Shown: positions 24,995 to 35,962, counted from the first letter of the stretch. The stretch: 64,000 nucleotides of DNA from Polaromonas sp. (GCF_030680935.1 NZ_JAUXUP010000059.1:1-64000); one strand, 5' to 3'. The notes: generated from the letters alone by a model not told the origin. Numbers and translations: made by a program.

Positions 24995-26269
24995 CTTGGC
25001 ATAGACCAGGTCGCGCAGGAAGAGCGACAGCTGCGGTACATAGGTGATCACCATCAGACAGGCCAGAATCACCAGCACAAAAGGAAGCAGGTGCGGCACA
25101 ATTTTGTCGAGGGAAATCCTCGCCACGGTGCAGGCTGCAAACAGGTTGACGCCAAACGGCGGGGTGATCATGCCCAGTGCCAGGTTGACCACCATGATCA
25201 AGCCAAAATGCACCGGATCAACGCCAAAGTGGATGGCCACTGGCGCCAGTATCGGCGCCAGGACAATGATGGCGGCACTGGTTTCAATAAACATGCCGAT
25301 CAGAAAAAGCGCGGCATTGACACCAAGCAGGAAAAGCGTCGGCGACTGCAGCACCGCCTCCAGATAACGGCCAATTGCGTCGGGTACACCGGCCCTGGTG
25401 ATCAAAAATGCAAACAAGCCGGCGTTGGCAATGATGAACATGATGACCGCGCTGGACAGCACGGATTTGCGCAGAATGACGGCCAGATCGACCAGCTTGA
25501 TCTCGCGATAAATCACCACCCCCACGACCAGCGCATAAAAAACCGCCACAGCCGACGCTTCAGTGGGGGTGAAGATGCCGCCATAAATGCCGCCCAGAAT
25601 GATGACTGGCATCAGCAATGCCCAGCCGGCCTGCCAGGCGGCTTTGCCAAAGGGCTGACGTCCGTCGCCGTCTTTTTTGCCCCAGCCCTTCCAGCGGCAA
25701 TACAGATGGACAAACAGCATCAGTGCCAGGCCAATGAACAGTCCCGGACCAAAACCGGCAATGAACAGCTCGCCAATCGAGACTTCGGCGCTCACCCCAT
25801 ACAAAATCAGTGGAATCGACGGGGGAATGATGACGCCAAGCTCGGCACTGGTGGCTTGCAGCGCAGCCGCGTAGGTTGTGGGGTAACCATGTTTGATCAG
25901 TGCGGGGATGAGGATAGCGCCAACTGCAAAGGTGGTGGCCACCGACGAGCCGGACACCGCTGCAAAAATCATGCAGGTCAACACGCAGGTCATGGGCAAG
26001 CCGCCCTGCACGCCACCGACAATACTCTTGGCAAATTCCACCAGCCGGCGCGAGATGCCACCGGTTTCCATCAGGTTACCGGCCAGGATGAAGAACGGGA
26101 TCGCAGCCAGCGGAAATTTGTTGATGGCGTTGAACATTTCCTTGACCGAAATCAGCATGTGGGCGTTGGTGGCCTGTATGCCCAGCACAGAGGCCAGGCC
26201 AATCGATACGGCCACTGAAACGGTCAGTGCAAAACACAGCACCATGGTGGAGACCATGACGGCGGTCAT
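24992..26269 (-). CDS. TRAP transporter large permease (DctM), second system
   Basis: The 425-residue permease has about 12 helices and the blocks FPLAAIPFFILAGNLMETGGISRR, AVSGSSVATTFAVGAILIPAL and NLALGMITPPFGVNLFAA. The start at 26269 overlaps the dctQ stop as ATGA, indicating translational coupling. Its TAG stop is the first triplet of a GC-rich repeat. Together with the next two genes it forms a complete TRAP transporter of unknown ligand. Confidence 0.94.
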   Translation of the reverse strand: MTAVMVSTMVLCFALTVSVAVSIGLASVLGIQATNAHMLISVKEMFNAINKFPLAAIPFFILAGNLMETGGISRRLVEFAKSIVGGVQGGLPMTCVLTCMIFAAVSGSSVATTFAVGAILIPALIKHGYPTTYAAALQATSAELGVIIPPSIPLILYGVSAEVSIGELFIAGFGPGLFIGLALMLFVHLYCRWKGWGKKDGDGRQPFGKAAWQAGWALLMPVIILGGIYGGIFTPTEASAVAVFYALVVGVVIYREIKLVDLAVILRKSVLSSAVIMFIIANAGLFAFLITRAGVPDAIGRYLEAVLQSPTLFLLGVNAALFLIGMFIETSAAIIVLAPILAPVAIHFGVDPVHFGLIMVVNLALGMITPPFGVNLFAACTVARISLDKIVPHLLPFVLVILACLMVITYVPQLSLFLRDLVYAK

Positions 26270-26760
26270 TGCGCTGTCTCCAACTCGTTGCGCTGCGGGT
26301 CCACCAGGTTGCCGATGATGCCTATCACGCAAAACATGGCGCCTATCGGCATGGCCACGTAGCCCCAGAACATGGTCAGCTCTTCAAGCCCTGCCATCGA
26401 CTGGACACGACCACGCAGCGCGTAGTCCCAGCCCCACCAGATGATCACCGCGATCAGCGCGAGTGCGGCCAGGCATACCACCCAGTCCAGCACACGCCTG
26501 ATACCGGGTGGGCTCCATCGGTAGAGCACATCCACACTGACCATGGCGCCCTGGCGGAAGGCGGCGGGAATACCCATGAAAACCATCCAGATCAGCGACA
26601 GCCGGATCAGGATTTCTGTCCATTCGGCGGGTTGCTCCAGCACAAAACGCGTGATGATCTGGAACATGCCGAGCCCCGATGCAATCACCAGCATGATGCA
26701 AGCCACCAGCATGGAAAAGCCCGTGGTCCAGCGTTCGATCCTGAGAAAAGTGGCCTTCAT
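26266..26760 (-). CDS. TRAP transporter small permease (DctQ), second system
   Basis: The 164-residue protein has four predicted helices and the DctQ pattern TRFVLEQPAEWTEILIRLSLIWMVFMGIPAAFR. The start at 26760 gives MKATFLRIERWTTG; a longer in-frame start is not supported. It lies between the binding protein and the DctM gene, and its TGA overlaps the next ATG. A dispersed repeat lies between it and the binding-protein gene. Confidence 0.88.
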   Translation of the reverse strand: MKATFLRIERWTTGFSMLVACIMLVIASGLGMFQIITRFVLEQPAEWTEILIRLSLIWMVFMGIPAAFRQGAMVSVDVLYRWSPPGIRRVLDWVVCLAALALIAVIIWWGWDYALRGRVQSMAGLEELTMFWGYVAMPIGAMFCVIGIIGNLVDPQRNELETAQ

Positions 26761-26807
26761 GGGTGTGTGGGTCCTATTGGCAAGTAAAAACGCCCGCCAG
26801 TCCAATG

Positions 26808-26841
26808 ACTGCGGGCGTAAGCAGCTATCAAAAAAATAGCG
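26808..26841 (+). repeat. Dispersed AGCTAT/ATAGC element, copy e
   Basis: GGCGTAAGCAGCTATC, a run of A and ATAGCG form the core hairpin of the family. It directly abuts the stop codon of the second TRAP binding-protein gene and sits before dctQ in the operon. Here it may help set subunit ratios rather than end transcription. Confidence 0.72.
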
Positions 26842-27813
26842 TTATTTGTAGTTGCGGATCTTGTCCATGTTGGCCTTGCCGAATTGCTTTTCAAACTCGG
26901 CATTGACCGGCGCCAGTGCGGCGACAAATTTGGCCTTGTCGACGTTGTCGATGACAGTCATGCCCTTGGAGCGCAGGTCGGCCACACCTTTGGCATCGTC
27001 TTCGTCAACCCGCGCACGGTTGGCTTTGGTACCCTCCGCCGCAGCTTCAAGAAAGGCCTGTTTGTCCGCGGCGCTGAGTTTGTCAAACACCGCCTTGTTC
27101 ATGACCCAGATGCACGGTGAATAAACGTGACCGGTCAAGGACAGGTGTTTCTGCACCTGGTCAAACTTGGCAGCCAGAATGACCGACAGCGGGTTTTCCT
27201 GGCCATCAACTGTGCCCTGCTGCAGAGCGGTGAACACCTCCGGGAAGGCCATGGGTGTGGTGACAATGCCAAAACCCTTGTAGGCAGCGATGTGCACCGG
27301 GTTTTCCATGGTGCGCATTTTCAGGCCCTTGAGATCTTCAGGCGCCTTGACATCGCGCTTGCTGTTGGTCATGTGGCGGAAACCGTTTTCGGCCCAGCCC
27401 AGCGCCTTGAAACCCTTGGATTCGAATTTGGTCAGCAACTCTGCGCCAATCGGGCCATCCAGTACGGCGCGTGCATGTGCCTTGTCACGAAACAGGAAAG
27501 GCACATCCAGAATTTTGGTGTCGGGCACAAAGTTGGGCACCGGGCCGGTCGATGAAAACGCCAGTTCCTGGGTGCCGAGCTGCACGGCCTCGATGGATTC
27601 ACGCTCGCCGCCCAGCGCGCCGCTGTAGAAAGTCTGAACCTTGTAACGCCCGCCGGTGCGTTTTTCAACTTCGCGCGCGAAGGTGTCAATGGCCACACCT
27701 TGGTGCGAGTTTTGCGCCGTCGAGATGCTGATCTTCATCGTGGTCTGCGCAGATGCGGCGGCCACGAGACCAAAAGTCATGGACATGCCGATGATGAGCT
27801 TGCTGAATGTCAT
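26842..27813 (-). CDS. TRAP transporter substrate-binding protein (DctP), second system
   Basis: This 323-residue periplasmic protein has a signal peptide ending in AAASAQ. Its landmarks are FYSGALGGERES, FRHMTNSKRDVKAPEDLKGLKMRTMENP with the carboxylate-binding arginine, and MAFPEVFTALQQGTVDGQENPLSV. It belongs to the DctP/YiaO family; the ligand is unknown. It is the first gene of the operon, unlike the first TRAP cluster where the binding protein is last. Confidence 0.92.
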   Translation of the reverse strand: MTFSKLIIGMSMTFGLVAAASAQTTMKISISTAQNSHQGVAIDTFAREVEKRTGGRYKVQTFYSGALGGERESIEAVQLGTQELAFSSTGPVPNFVPDTKILDVPFLFRDKAHARAVLDGPIGAELLTKFESKGFKALGWAENGFRHMTNSKRDVKAPEDLKGLKMRTMENPVHIAAYKGFGIVTTPMAFPEVFTALQQGTVDGQENPLSVILAAKFDQVQKHLSLTGHVYSPCIWVMNKAVFDKLSAADKQAFLEAAAEGTKANRARVDEDDAKGVADLRSKGMTVIDNVDKAKFVAALAPVNAEFEKQFGKANMDKIRNYK

Positions 27814-27831
27814 GTTGTCTCCGGAGTTGTA

Positions 27832-27915
27832 GAAAACCCGGCCCTGCCTGGCAGCCGGAAGCTATGTGTGCATTGCATTATGGCTTCCGGCTGGCGGCGG
27901 GGTCTGCGGGTTTTC
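27832..27915. repeat. Nested inverted repeat upstream of the second TRAP operon
   Basis: An inner perfect 11-bp stem (CAGCCGGAAGC with GCTTCCGGCTG) encloses a 20-nt loop. An outer 9-bp stem (GAAAACCCG with CGGGTTTTC) brackets it. It lies between the ETF-QO stop and the dctP start and could be a terminator, a leader structure or a small palindromic element. Confidence 0.7.
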
Positions 27916-27985
27916 GCCTAAGAGCCCGGTGTGCTTCGCGTCACAAAAGAACAGGGGGGTCAAGCCAGGACGCCGCGTAGCCGGC

Positions 27986-29671
27986 TTACATGCCGCTGTA
28001 GTTTGGCCCGCCGCCGCCTTCTGGGGTGACCCAGACAATGTTCTGCGTGGGATCCTTGATGTCGCAGGTTTTGCAGTGCACGCAGTTCTGCGCGTTGATC
28101 TGCAGGCGGTCGCTGTTGTCGGGGTTCTTCACAAATTCATACACGCCGGCCGGGCAATAACGCGACTCGGGGCCGGCGTAAGTGGCCAGGTTGATGTTGA
28201 CGGGCACACTGGCGTCTTTCAGGGTCAGGTGTGCGGGTTGATGCTCTTCGTGGTTGGTGTTGGACACAAACACCGAACTCAAGCGGTCGAAGGTGATCTT
28301 GTTGTCGGGTTTGGGATAGACAATTTGCGGGCACTCGGACGCTGGCTTGAGCTTGGCGTGGTCTGCCACCTTGTTGTGAATGGTCCATGGTGGCGCCTTG
28401 AAGCCGAGTTTGGGCAGCAGCCACAGCTCGATGCCGTTCATGATGGACGACAGGTACAAGCCCTTTTTCATCCACTGTTTGGTGTTGCGTGAAACCTCAA
28501 GCTCATCAAACAACCAGCTCTTCCGGAACGCTTCGGGGTAGGCGCTCAACTCATCATGCTGGCGCCCGCCGGCTACTGCGGCGTACGCAGCCTCTGCGGC
28601 CAGCATGCCGGTTTTGATGGCGGCGTGACTGCCCTTGATACGCGCGAAGTTGAGAAAGCCTGCCTCACAGCCCACCAGTGCGCCGCCCGGAAACACGGTT
28701 TTGGGCAGGCTCATCAAGCCGCCGCAGGTAATCGCCCGCGCGCCGTAGCTGATGCGTTTGCCGCCTTCCAGATACTGGCGAATCGCAGGGTGGGTTTTCC
28801 AGCGCTGCATTTCCTCGAAAGGGCTGAGCCACGGGTTGCTGTACTCCAGGCCGGTGATAAAACCCAGTGTGACCTTGTTGCCTTCGAGGTGGTACAAAAA
28901 ACCGCCGCCGTAGGTCTGGTTGTCCATGGGCCAGCCCAGCGAGTGCACGACGTGGCCGGGCTTGGCCTTGGCCGGATCGATCTCCCACAACTCCTTGATG
29001 CCCAGTGCGTAGGTCTGCGGGTCTTTGCCGGCGTCAAGCTTGAATTTTTCTATCAACTGCCGGCCCAGGTGGCCACGTGAGCCCTCGGCAAAAATCGTGT
29101 ATTTGCCATGCAGCTCCATGCCCAGCTGAAAACTGTCGCTCGGTTGGCCGTCTTTGCCGACGCCGAGGTTGCCGGTGGCCACTCCCTTGACTGAGCCGTC
29201 TTCGTTGTAAAGAACTTCAGAAGCGGAGAAGCCGGGGAAAATTTCCACGCCCAAGGCTTCGGCCTGCTGGCCCAGCCAGCGCACCACATTGCCCAGGCTG
29301 ATGACGTAGTTGCCTTCGTTGTGCAGGCATTTGGGAATCAGAAATTGCGGGGTGCTGATCTTGCCGGTCTGGCTGAGAAACAGCATCTCGTCGCCGGTGA
29401 CCGGCTGGTTCAATGGTGCACCAAGCTCTTTCCAGTTGGGAAACAGCTCGGTGATGGCGCGCGGGTCCATCAGTGCACCGCTCAGAATGTGCGCGCCGGG
29501 CTCTGAGCCTTTCTCCAGCACCACCACCGACAACTCCGTACCTTTTTCTGCGGCAAGCTGTTTCAGCCGGATCGCGGTGGACAGGCCACCCGGGCCGCCC
29601 CCCACCACGACCACGTCATATTCCATCGCTTCGCGGGGGCCGAACTGGGCCAGTATCTCTTGGTTGTTCAT
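27986..29671 (-). CDS. Electron transfer flavoprotein-ubiquinone oxidoreductase
   Basis: This 561-residue membrane-associated enzyme passes electrons from ETF, reduced by acyl-CoA dehydrogenases, to ubiquinone. It has an N-terminal FAD motif (VVVVGGGPGGLSTAIRLKQLA) and a C-terminal 4Fe-4S segment (CPAGVYEF, then NAQNCVHCKTCDIKDP). The 4Fe-4S cluster distinguishes it from short FixC-like proteins. The start at 29671 (MNNQEILAQFGPREAMEYD) fits family members; an alternative ATG is at residue 16. It is divergent from an SDR/thioesterase pair, consistent with fatty-acid or branched-acid oxidation. Confidence 0.95.
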   Translation of the reverse strand: MNNQEILAQFGPREAMEYDVVVVGGGPGGLSTAIRLKQLAAEKGTELSVVVLEKGSEPGAHILSGALMDPRAITELFPNWKELGAPLNQPVTGDEMLFLSQTGKISTPQFLIPKCLHNEGNYVISLGNVVRWLGQQAEALGVEIFPGFSASEVLYNEDGSVKGVATGNLGVGKDGQPSDSFQLGMELHGKYTIFAEGSRGHLGRQLIEKFKLDAGKDPQTYALGIKELWEIDPAKAKPGHVVHSLGWPMDNQTYGGGFLYHLEGNKVTLGFITGLEYSNPWLSPFEEMQRWKTHPAIRQYLEGGKRISYGARAITCGGLMSLPKTVFPGGALVGCEAGFLNFARIKGSHAAIKTGMLAAEAAYAAVAGGRQHDELSAYPEAFRKSWLFDELEVSRNTKQWMKKGLYLSSIMNGIELWLLPKLGFKAPPWTIHNKVADHAKLKPASECPQIVYPKPDNKITFDRLSSVFVSNTNHEEHQPAHLTLKDASVPVNINLATYAGPESRYCPAGVYEFVKNPDNSDRLQINAQNCVHCKTCDIKDPTQNIVWVTPEGGGGPNYSGM

Positions 29672-29765
29672 CGTGGACTCGCTGATAATGAATTTCAGGT
29701 AGGGCCGTCACTCGGACGACGGCGGCAGGTCTTGCGTGTGATTTTATGTCGTGAATGCAGCGAAT

Positions 29766-29779
29766 CGAACGCTCGTTCG
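29766..29779 (+). promoter_or_regulatory. Candidate TetR-type operator upstream of the SDR gene
   Basis: CGAAC and GTTCG form a perfect inverted repeat around GCTC, 32 bp before the SDR start codon. Similar CGAACG-N-CGTTCG sites are typical operators of TetR regulators of acyl-CoA metabolism. No regulator gene is adjacent. Confidence 0.45.
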
Positions 29780-29810
29780 TATCGCTAACTGGAATAGAGA
29801 GGAGTCCCTT

Positions 29811-30593
29811 ATGGCTTACAGCCTGGATCTTTCAGGGCGTGTCGCCCTCGTGACCGGTGCTTCGGGCGGGCTGGGTGCGCAGTTTGCCAAAACCCTGAGT
29901 CGCGCGGGAGCCGCTGTGGTGCTGGCCAGCCGGCGCATGGACAAGCTCAAGGAGCTGCGCGCGCAGATTGAGGCCGAAGGCGGCGACGCCCATGTGGTGT
30001 CGCTGGATGTGACGGACCATGCCAGCATCAAGGCCGGCGTGGCGCATGCCGAGACCGAGGTCGGCCCGATTGACATCCTGGTCAACAACTCGGGCGTGAG
30101 CACCACCCAACGCATTCAGGACGTGGCCGAAGAAGACTACGACTTCATCTTCAACACCAACGTCAAGGGGGCTTTTTTTGTGGCGCAGGAAGTTGGCAAG
30201 CGCATGCTGGCCCGATCGCGTGGTACGGCCCCAGGCACTTTTTCTGGCGGCCGCATCATCAATATCGCGTCCATGGCCGGGCTGCGTGTGTTGCCGCAGA
30301 TCGGTGTGTACTGCATGAGCAAGGCGGCGGTGGTGCAGATGACCAAGGCCATGGCGCTGGAGTGGGGCAAGTTTGGCATCAACGTCAACGCCATTTGCCC
30401 CGGCTATATCGACACCGAGATCAACCACCACCACTGGGAAACCGAGCAGGGCAAAAAACTGGTGCAAATGCTGCCGCGCAAACGCATCGGCAAGCCGGAA
30501 GATCTGGATGCCCTGCTGGTGATGCTGGCCAGCGGCCAGAGCCACTTCATCAATGGTGCCGTGATTGCCGCGGACGACGGCTTCGGCGCCTGA
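29811..30593 (+). CDS. Short-chain dehydrogenase/reductase
   Basis: The 260-residue classical SDR has the cofactor motif TGASGGLG near the N-terminus, NNSGV, the catalytic serine in INIASMAG and the YCMSK active-site Tyr/Lys. It is probably an oxidoreductase for a 3-hydroxyacyl-CoA or related alcohol. GAGAGGAGTCCCTT precedes the ATG. The thioesterase gene begins 18 bp downstream, so the two are co-transcribed. Context with ETF-QO suggests acyl-CoA metabolism, but the substrate is not defined. Confidence 0.9.
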   Translation: MAYSLDLSGRVALVTGASGGLGAQFAKTLSRAGAAVVLASRRMDKLKELRAQIEAEGGDAHVVSLDVTDHASIKAGVAHAETEVGPIDILVNNSGVSTTQRIQDVAEEDYDFIFNTNVKGAFFVAQEVGKRMLARSRGTAPGTFSGGRIINIASMAGLRVLPQIGVYCMSKAAVVQMTKAMALEWGKFGINVNAICPGYIDTEINHHHWETEQGKKLVQMLPRKRIGKPEDLDALLVMLASGQSHFINGAVIAADDGFGA

Positions 30594-30611
30594 GCCCAAA
30601 GCGCACGCCTT

Positions 30612-31031
30612 ATGAAGATAGACATTCCCGAAAAGAAGAAGCTCGTTTTTGAGATGTGCATCCCGATCCGCTGGGGCGACATGGACGCCATGGGGCATCT
30701 CAACAACGGCAGTTATTTTCGTTATCTTGAGACCGTGCGCATTGACTGGATGTATTCGATTGGCTGCGTGCCAGACCCCAAAGGCGAAGGACCAGTCATC
30801 ATCAACGCGTTCTGCAATTTCTATCAACAACTCGAATATCCCGGCGCTGTACGGGTAAAGATGTACGCCAGCGACCCCGGCCGCACCACCTTTGAAACCT
30901 GGGGCACGATGGAGCGCAGCGACCAGCCCGGTGTGATTTACGCGGCCGGTGGCGCCACCACCATCTGGGTGGACTTCCCGAGCCAAAAGGCGGTCACTTT
31001 GCCCGACTGGATGCGCGCCATCGTCAGTTAG
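30612..31031 (+). CDS. Acyl-CoA thioesterase (4HBT hot-dog fold, YbgC-like)
   Basis: The 139-residue protein shows the 4-hydroxybenzoyl-CoA thioesterase motif RWGDMDAMGHLNNGSYFRYLE, in which the aspartate of the GDMD segment is catalytic and HLNN is characteristic. It hydrolyses acyl-CoA to free acid and CoA in the cytoplasm. It follows the SDR gene closely and probably works in the same pathway. Confidence 0.88.
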   Translation: MKIDIPEKKKLVFEMCIPIRWGDMDAMGHLNNGSYFRYLETVRIDWMYSIGCVPDPKGEGPVIINAFCNFYQQLEYPGAVRVKMYASDPGRTTFETWGTMERSDQPGVIYAAGGATTIWVDFPSQKAVTLPDWMRAIVS

Positions 31032-31042
31032 GGGCCAAATCG

Positions 31043-31091
31043 GCCTCCAGCCCATGTGGGGCAGGTGCAAACAGCTATCAAAAATGTAGCG
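31043..31091 (+). repeat. Dispersed AGCTAT/ATAGC element, copy f
   Basis: GCCTCCAGCCCATG leads into GGTGCAAACAGCTATC, an A-rich loop and TGTAGCG. It fills the gap between the convergent thioesterase and AhpD-like genes. Confidence 0.72.
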
Positions 31092-31093
31092 TG

Positions 31094-31702
31094 TCAGCCG
31101 GGTTGCTTTTGTTTGGGCGCGCGGCCCATCAGGTAAAACTCGGGGTTGGGCATCATGCTGGAGAAGCTGGCGATGCGGTTGGACAGGCCGAAAAACGCGG
31201 TGATCGCCGCGATGTCCCAGATGTCCTCGTCGGTGAAGCCGTGCCCGTGCAGCGCGGAAAAGTCGGCTTCTTCCACCTCATGCGAACGCTCGCAGACCTT
31301 CATCGCAAAGTTCAGCATGGCGCGCTGGCGCGGCGTGATGTCGGCCTTGCGGTAGTTCACCGAGACCTGGTCGGCCACCAGCGGCTTCTTCTCGTAGATC
31401 CGCAGTAGCGCACCGTGCGCCACCACGCAGTACAGGCACTGATTCGCGGCGCTGGTGGTGGTGACAATCATCTCGCGGTCGCCCTTGGTAAGGCCCGACT
31501 CTTCCCTGAGCATCAATGCGTCGTGGTAGGCGAAGAAGGCGCGCCACTCCGCCGGACGGCGCGCCAGCGCCAGAAACACATTCGGCACAAAGCCGGCTTT
31601 CTCCTGGACTTCAAGAATCTTCACCCGAATGTCTTCCGGCAGGTCTTTCAGCTCGGGGGCAGGGTAGCGGCTGGCCGGGCCCGGTGTGTTGGGGGTGGTC
31701 AT
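31094..31702 (-). CDS. Peroxidase-related carboxymuconolactone decarboxylase/AhpD-like protein
   Basis: This 202-residue all-helical protein has the redox CxxC in SAANQCLYCVVAHGALL (about residues 90-95), as in AhpD-type alkylhydroperoxidases. The C-terminal half (DIAAITAFFGLSNRIA) matches the peroxidase-related subfamily. It would reduce peroxides or act as a thiol oxidoreductase. The start at 31702 follows AAGGAAACATCC. It is divergent from katG across 243 bp, suggesting shared oxidative-stress control. Confidence 0.88.
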   Translation of the reverse strand: MTTPNTPGPASRYPAPELKDLPEDIRVKILEVQEKAGFVPNVFLALARRPAEWRAFFAYHDALMLREESGLTKGDREMIVTTTSAANQCLYCVVAHGALLRIYEKKPLVADQVSVNYRKADITPRQRAMLNFAMKVCERSHEVEEADFSALHGHGFTDEDIWDIAAITAFFGLSNRIASFSSMMPNPEFYLMGRAPKQKQPG

Positions 31703-31812
31703 GGATGTTTCCTTCAAAAAACTTTATGCGTCTGTGCCCGGCAAGCGTAATGCAATGCTGGCATGGCTGGTCCCTCTGAGGAGAGACGGTTTGGCGGGTT
31801 GGCGCCCGATAC

Positions 31813-34156
<2,344 letters not shown>

Positions 34157-34185
34157 GCTGCCCGCGTTGATCTTGCATGATCGTG

Positions 34186-34220
34186 AGCCCGTCCCGGTGT
34201 CAACCGGGACGGGCTTTTTT
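34186..34220 (+). terminator. Intrinsic terminator after katG
   Basis: A perfect 12-bp stem (AGCCCGTCCCGG with CCGGGACGGGCT) around a 6-nt loop is followed by a T run, 29 bp after the katG stop. Confidence 0.95.
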
Positions 34221-34291
34221 ATGGGACAGGAGTCCTGGCCTGTGTTGCCGGTCCGGCCTCCACTATGCTTGACCTTTTTGCGGAGAGCCTC

Positions 34292-34681
34292 ATGACCGTT
34301 CCTTCAGACAAAGCTTTTGACAAGGGCCTCGCCACGCGCAAGCAGGTGATGGGCGAAGAGTTTGTGGCCAATGCGCTGGGCAACGCCACCGATTTCACGC
34401 GGCCTATCCAGGAGCACATCACGGCCAAGGCCTGGGGCGATGTCTGGCAGCGGCCCGGGCTGGACCTCAAGACCCGCAGCCTGATCACCGTGGCCATGCT
34501 CACGGCCCTGGGCAAGCAGCATGAGCTCAAGGGCCATTTGCGCGGCGCGCTCAACAACGGCGCCACACCAGCCGAACTCCAGGAGGTGTTGCTGCATGCC
34601 GCTGTGTACTGCGGCGTGCCTACCGCAGTCGACGCTTTTCGCACTGCCGCCGAAGTCGTGGACGGATCGAAAAGGGTGTGA
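34292..34681 (+). CDS. 4-carboxymuconolactone decarboxylase family protein (PcaC-like)
   Basis: This 129-residue protein matches PcaC: the segment LKTRSLITVAMLTALGKQHELKGHLRGALNNG is followed by TPAELQEVLLHAAVYCGVPTAVDAFR. It lacks the CxxC of AhpD, so decarboxylase-type chemistry in the protocatechuate branch of the beta-ketoadipate pathway is more likely than peroxide reduction. No other pca genes are adjacent, but scoAB 1.3 kb away and the dehydroshikimate operon would fit that pathway. The ATG at 34292 follows GGAGAGCCTC. Confidence 0.82.
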   Translation: MTVPSDKAFDKGLATRKQVMGEEFVANALGNATDFTRPIQEHITAKAWGDVWQRPGLDLKTRSLITVAMLTALGKQHELKGHLRGALNNGATPAELQEVLLHAAVYCGVPTAVDAFRTAAEVVDGSKRV

Positions 34682-34833
34682 GGCGTTGGCCGACCCTACT
34701 TCTCTCAGGGAATGAGGACTACAGGGCCTGCGGTGGGCAAGGCGCACAATGAATTTTCGCGCCGCCGCTCTGGCGGCTTCATGACAGCGCCGGTTACAGG
34801 CCGTGCGCTGCGGTTTTTGAAAGGAAGAGGCAC

Positions 34834-35193
34834 ATGCAAATTCAGGTCAACTCCAACCACACCATCGACACCGGCGAATCGTTTGAACGCTGGGCTGGCG
34901 CCGAGCTACATGAATCCTTGAGTCGGTTCAAGGGCGACATCACCCGCATTGAGGTGCATATGAGCGATGAGAACGCCGACAAGGTCAGTCCCGATCAGAA
35001 GCGTTGCCTGATGGAGGTACGGCTGGCGCACCATGAGCCCCTGGCTGTCAACCACCATGCGATCAGCCAGGGCGAGGCGTTTCGGGGCGCCACCGATAAA
35101 CTGAAACGCTTGCTGGACCATACCCTGGGCAAGTTGCGCGACCACCGTGCGCGCGATTCGATCCGGCGCGACAGCGACGCCGGGCTCGTCTGA
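34834..35193 (+). CDS. HPF/RaiA-family ribosome-associated protein
   Basis: The 119-residue protein has the sigma-54 modulation/ribosome hibernation fold: MQIQVNSNHTIDTGESFERWAGAELHESLSRFKGDITRIEVHMSDEN and a basic C-terminal helix with many Arg and Lys. It is shorter than long HPF and somewhat diverged from canonical E. coli HPF, so it may be an accessory stress-induced paralogue. AAAGGAAGAGGCAC precedes the ATG. It converges on the PAS-LuxR gene. Confidence 0.82.
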   Translation: MQIQVNSNHTIDTGESFERWAGAELHESLSRFKGDITRIEVHMSDENADKVSPDQKRCLMEVRLAHHEPLAVNHHAISQGEAFRGATDKLKRLLDHTLGKLRDHRARDSIRRDSDAGLV

Positions 35194-35223
35194 ACCACCA
35201 GCACTGCCCGTTGACCCCGTGCG

Positions 35224-35290
35224 TTTTAGCTGATTTCAGCCTCTAGCCTTTGCCAGGCGTGCTCTGGCAGCTATTGATTCAATAGCAAAT
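35224..35290 (+). repeat. Dispersed AGCTAT/ATAGC element, copy g
   Basis: This is the best two-hairpin copy. GCCAG pairs with CTGGC, and GCTATTG pairs with CAATAGC across ATT. It starts with TTTCAGCCTCTAGCC. It lies between the convergent HPF-like and PAS-LuxR genes. Confidence 0.8.
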
Positions 35291-35303
35291 ACGGCCCGCC
35301 CGT

Positions 35304-35861
35304 TCAGCCGCCCGCCATCAGCTTGTGCACCAGGTCAGCCGTGGTCGACGCCTTGTACTTGCGCATCAGTCGGGCGCGGTAGATCTCGACCGTCCGATGG
35401 CTGATGACCAGCGCCCGGCCTATCTCCTTGGAGGTCAGGCCATCCAGCAGATGCGCGGCCACTTCGCGTTCGCGCGCCGTCAGCTCCGCCTTGACCGGAC
35501 GCCGCGAACTGAGGTCTTCAAAGCTCCAGATGCCCGACTCATGCGGCGCTGCGCGGTTCAGGGCCCGTCCGGTGACATGGCACCAGAAGGTTTCTCCCTT
35601 GAGCCGGCCGTCCAGCCGTTTCATGATGCGGTCGTCGGCGTAGTGGCCCTTGGCATTGAGAATCGGCAACATGCGCGCGCCTATACGTTCGTACTCGTCT
35701 GCGCTGGGGTAAAGGATCTGGAAGGACTGACCCATCAGCTGCTGTCGGGAGGCGCCAAACATCTCGCACAAGTGCTGGTTGCAGTCCACAATGGCGCGGT
35801 TGCGTGAGAGCACCAGCCCGACGGGGGCCATGTCAAATGCCAGACGGTAGTCAATGTCCAT
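35304..35861 (-). CDS. PAS-domain LuxR-family transcriptional regulator
   Basis: The 185-residue protein has an N-terminal PAS domain (about residues 5-115) and a C-terminal LuxR helix-turn-helix (ELTAREREVAAHLLDGLTSKEIGRALVISHRTVEIYRARLMRKY). There is no receiver domain, so it would sense a ligand or redox state through the PAS domain directly. It is divergent from scoAB with a perfect palindrome in the shared promoter region, so it probably regulates the CoA-transferase genes. Confidence 0.88.
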   Translation of the reverse strand: MDIDYRLAFDMAPVGLVLSRNRAIVDCNQHLCEMFGASRQQLMGQSFQILYPSADEYERIGARMLPILNAKGHYADDRIMKRLDGRLKGETFWCHVTGRALNRAAPHESGIWSFEDLSSRRPVKAELTAREREVAAHLLDGLTSKEIGRALVISHRTVEIYRARLMRKYKASTTADLVHKLMAGG

Positions 35862-35892
35862 GAGGTGTGAGCGCGGGTTTGACTTTACGGAA

Positions 35893-35904
35893 AACTACGT
35901 AGTT
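35893..35904 (+). promoter_or_regulatory. Palindrome AACTACGTAGTT between the PAS-LuxR gene and scoA
   Basis: A perfect 12-bp dyad lies 58 bp before scoA, followed by a GGTAGTAT half-repeat. It is the best candidate binding site for the divergently encoded LuxR-type regulator. Confidence 0.55.
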
Positions 35905-35962
35905 GGTTAGGTAGTATCGTAAAGCTTTTGAGGTTCCTATTGAAGTTCTCCAGGAGATTTTT

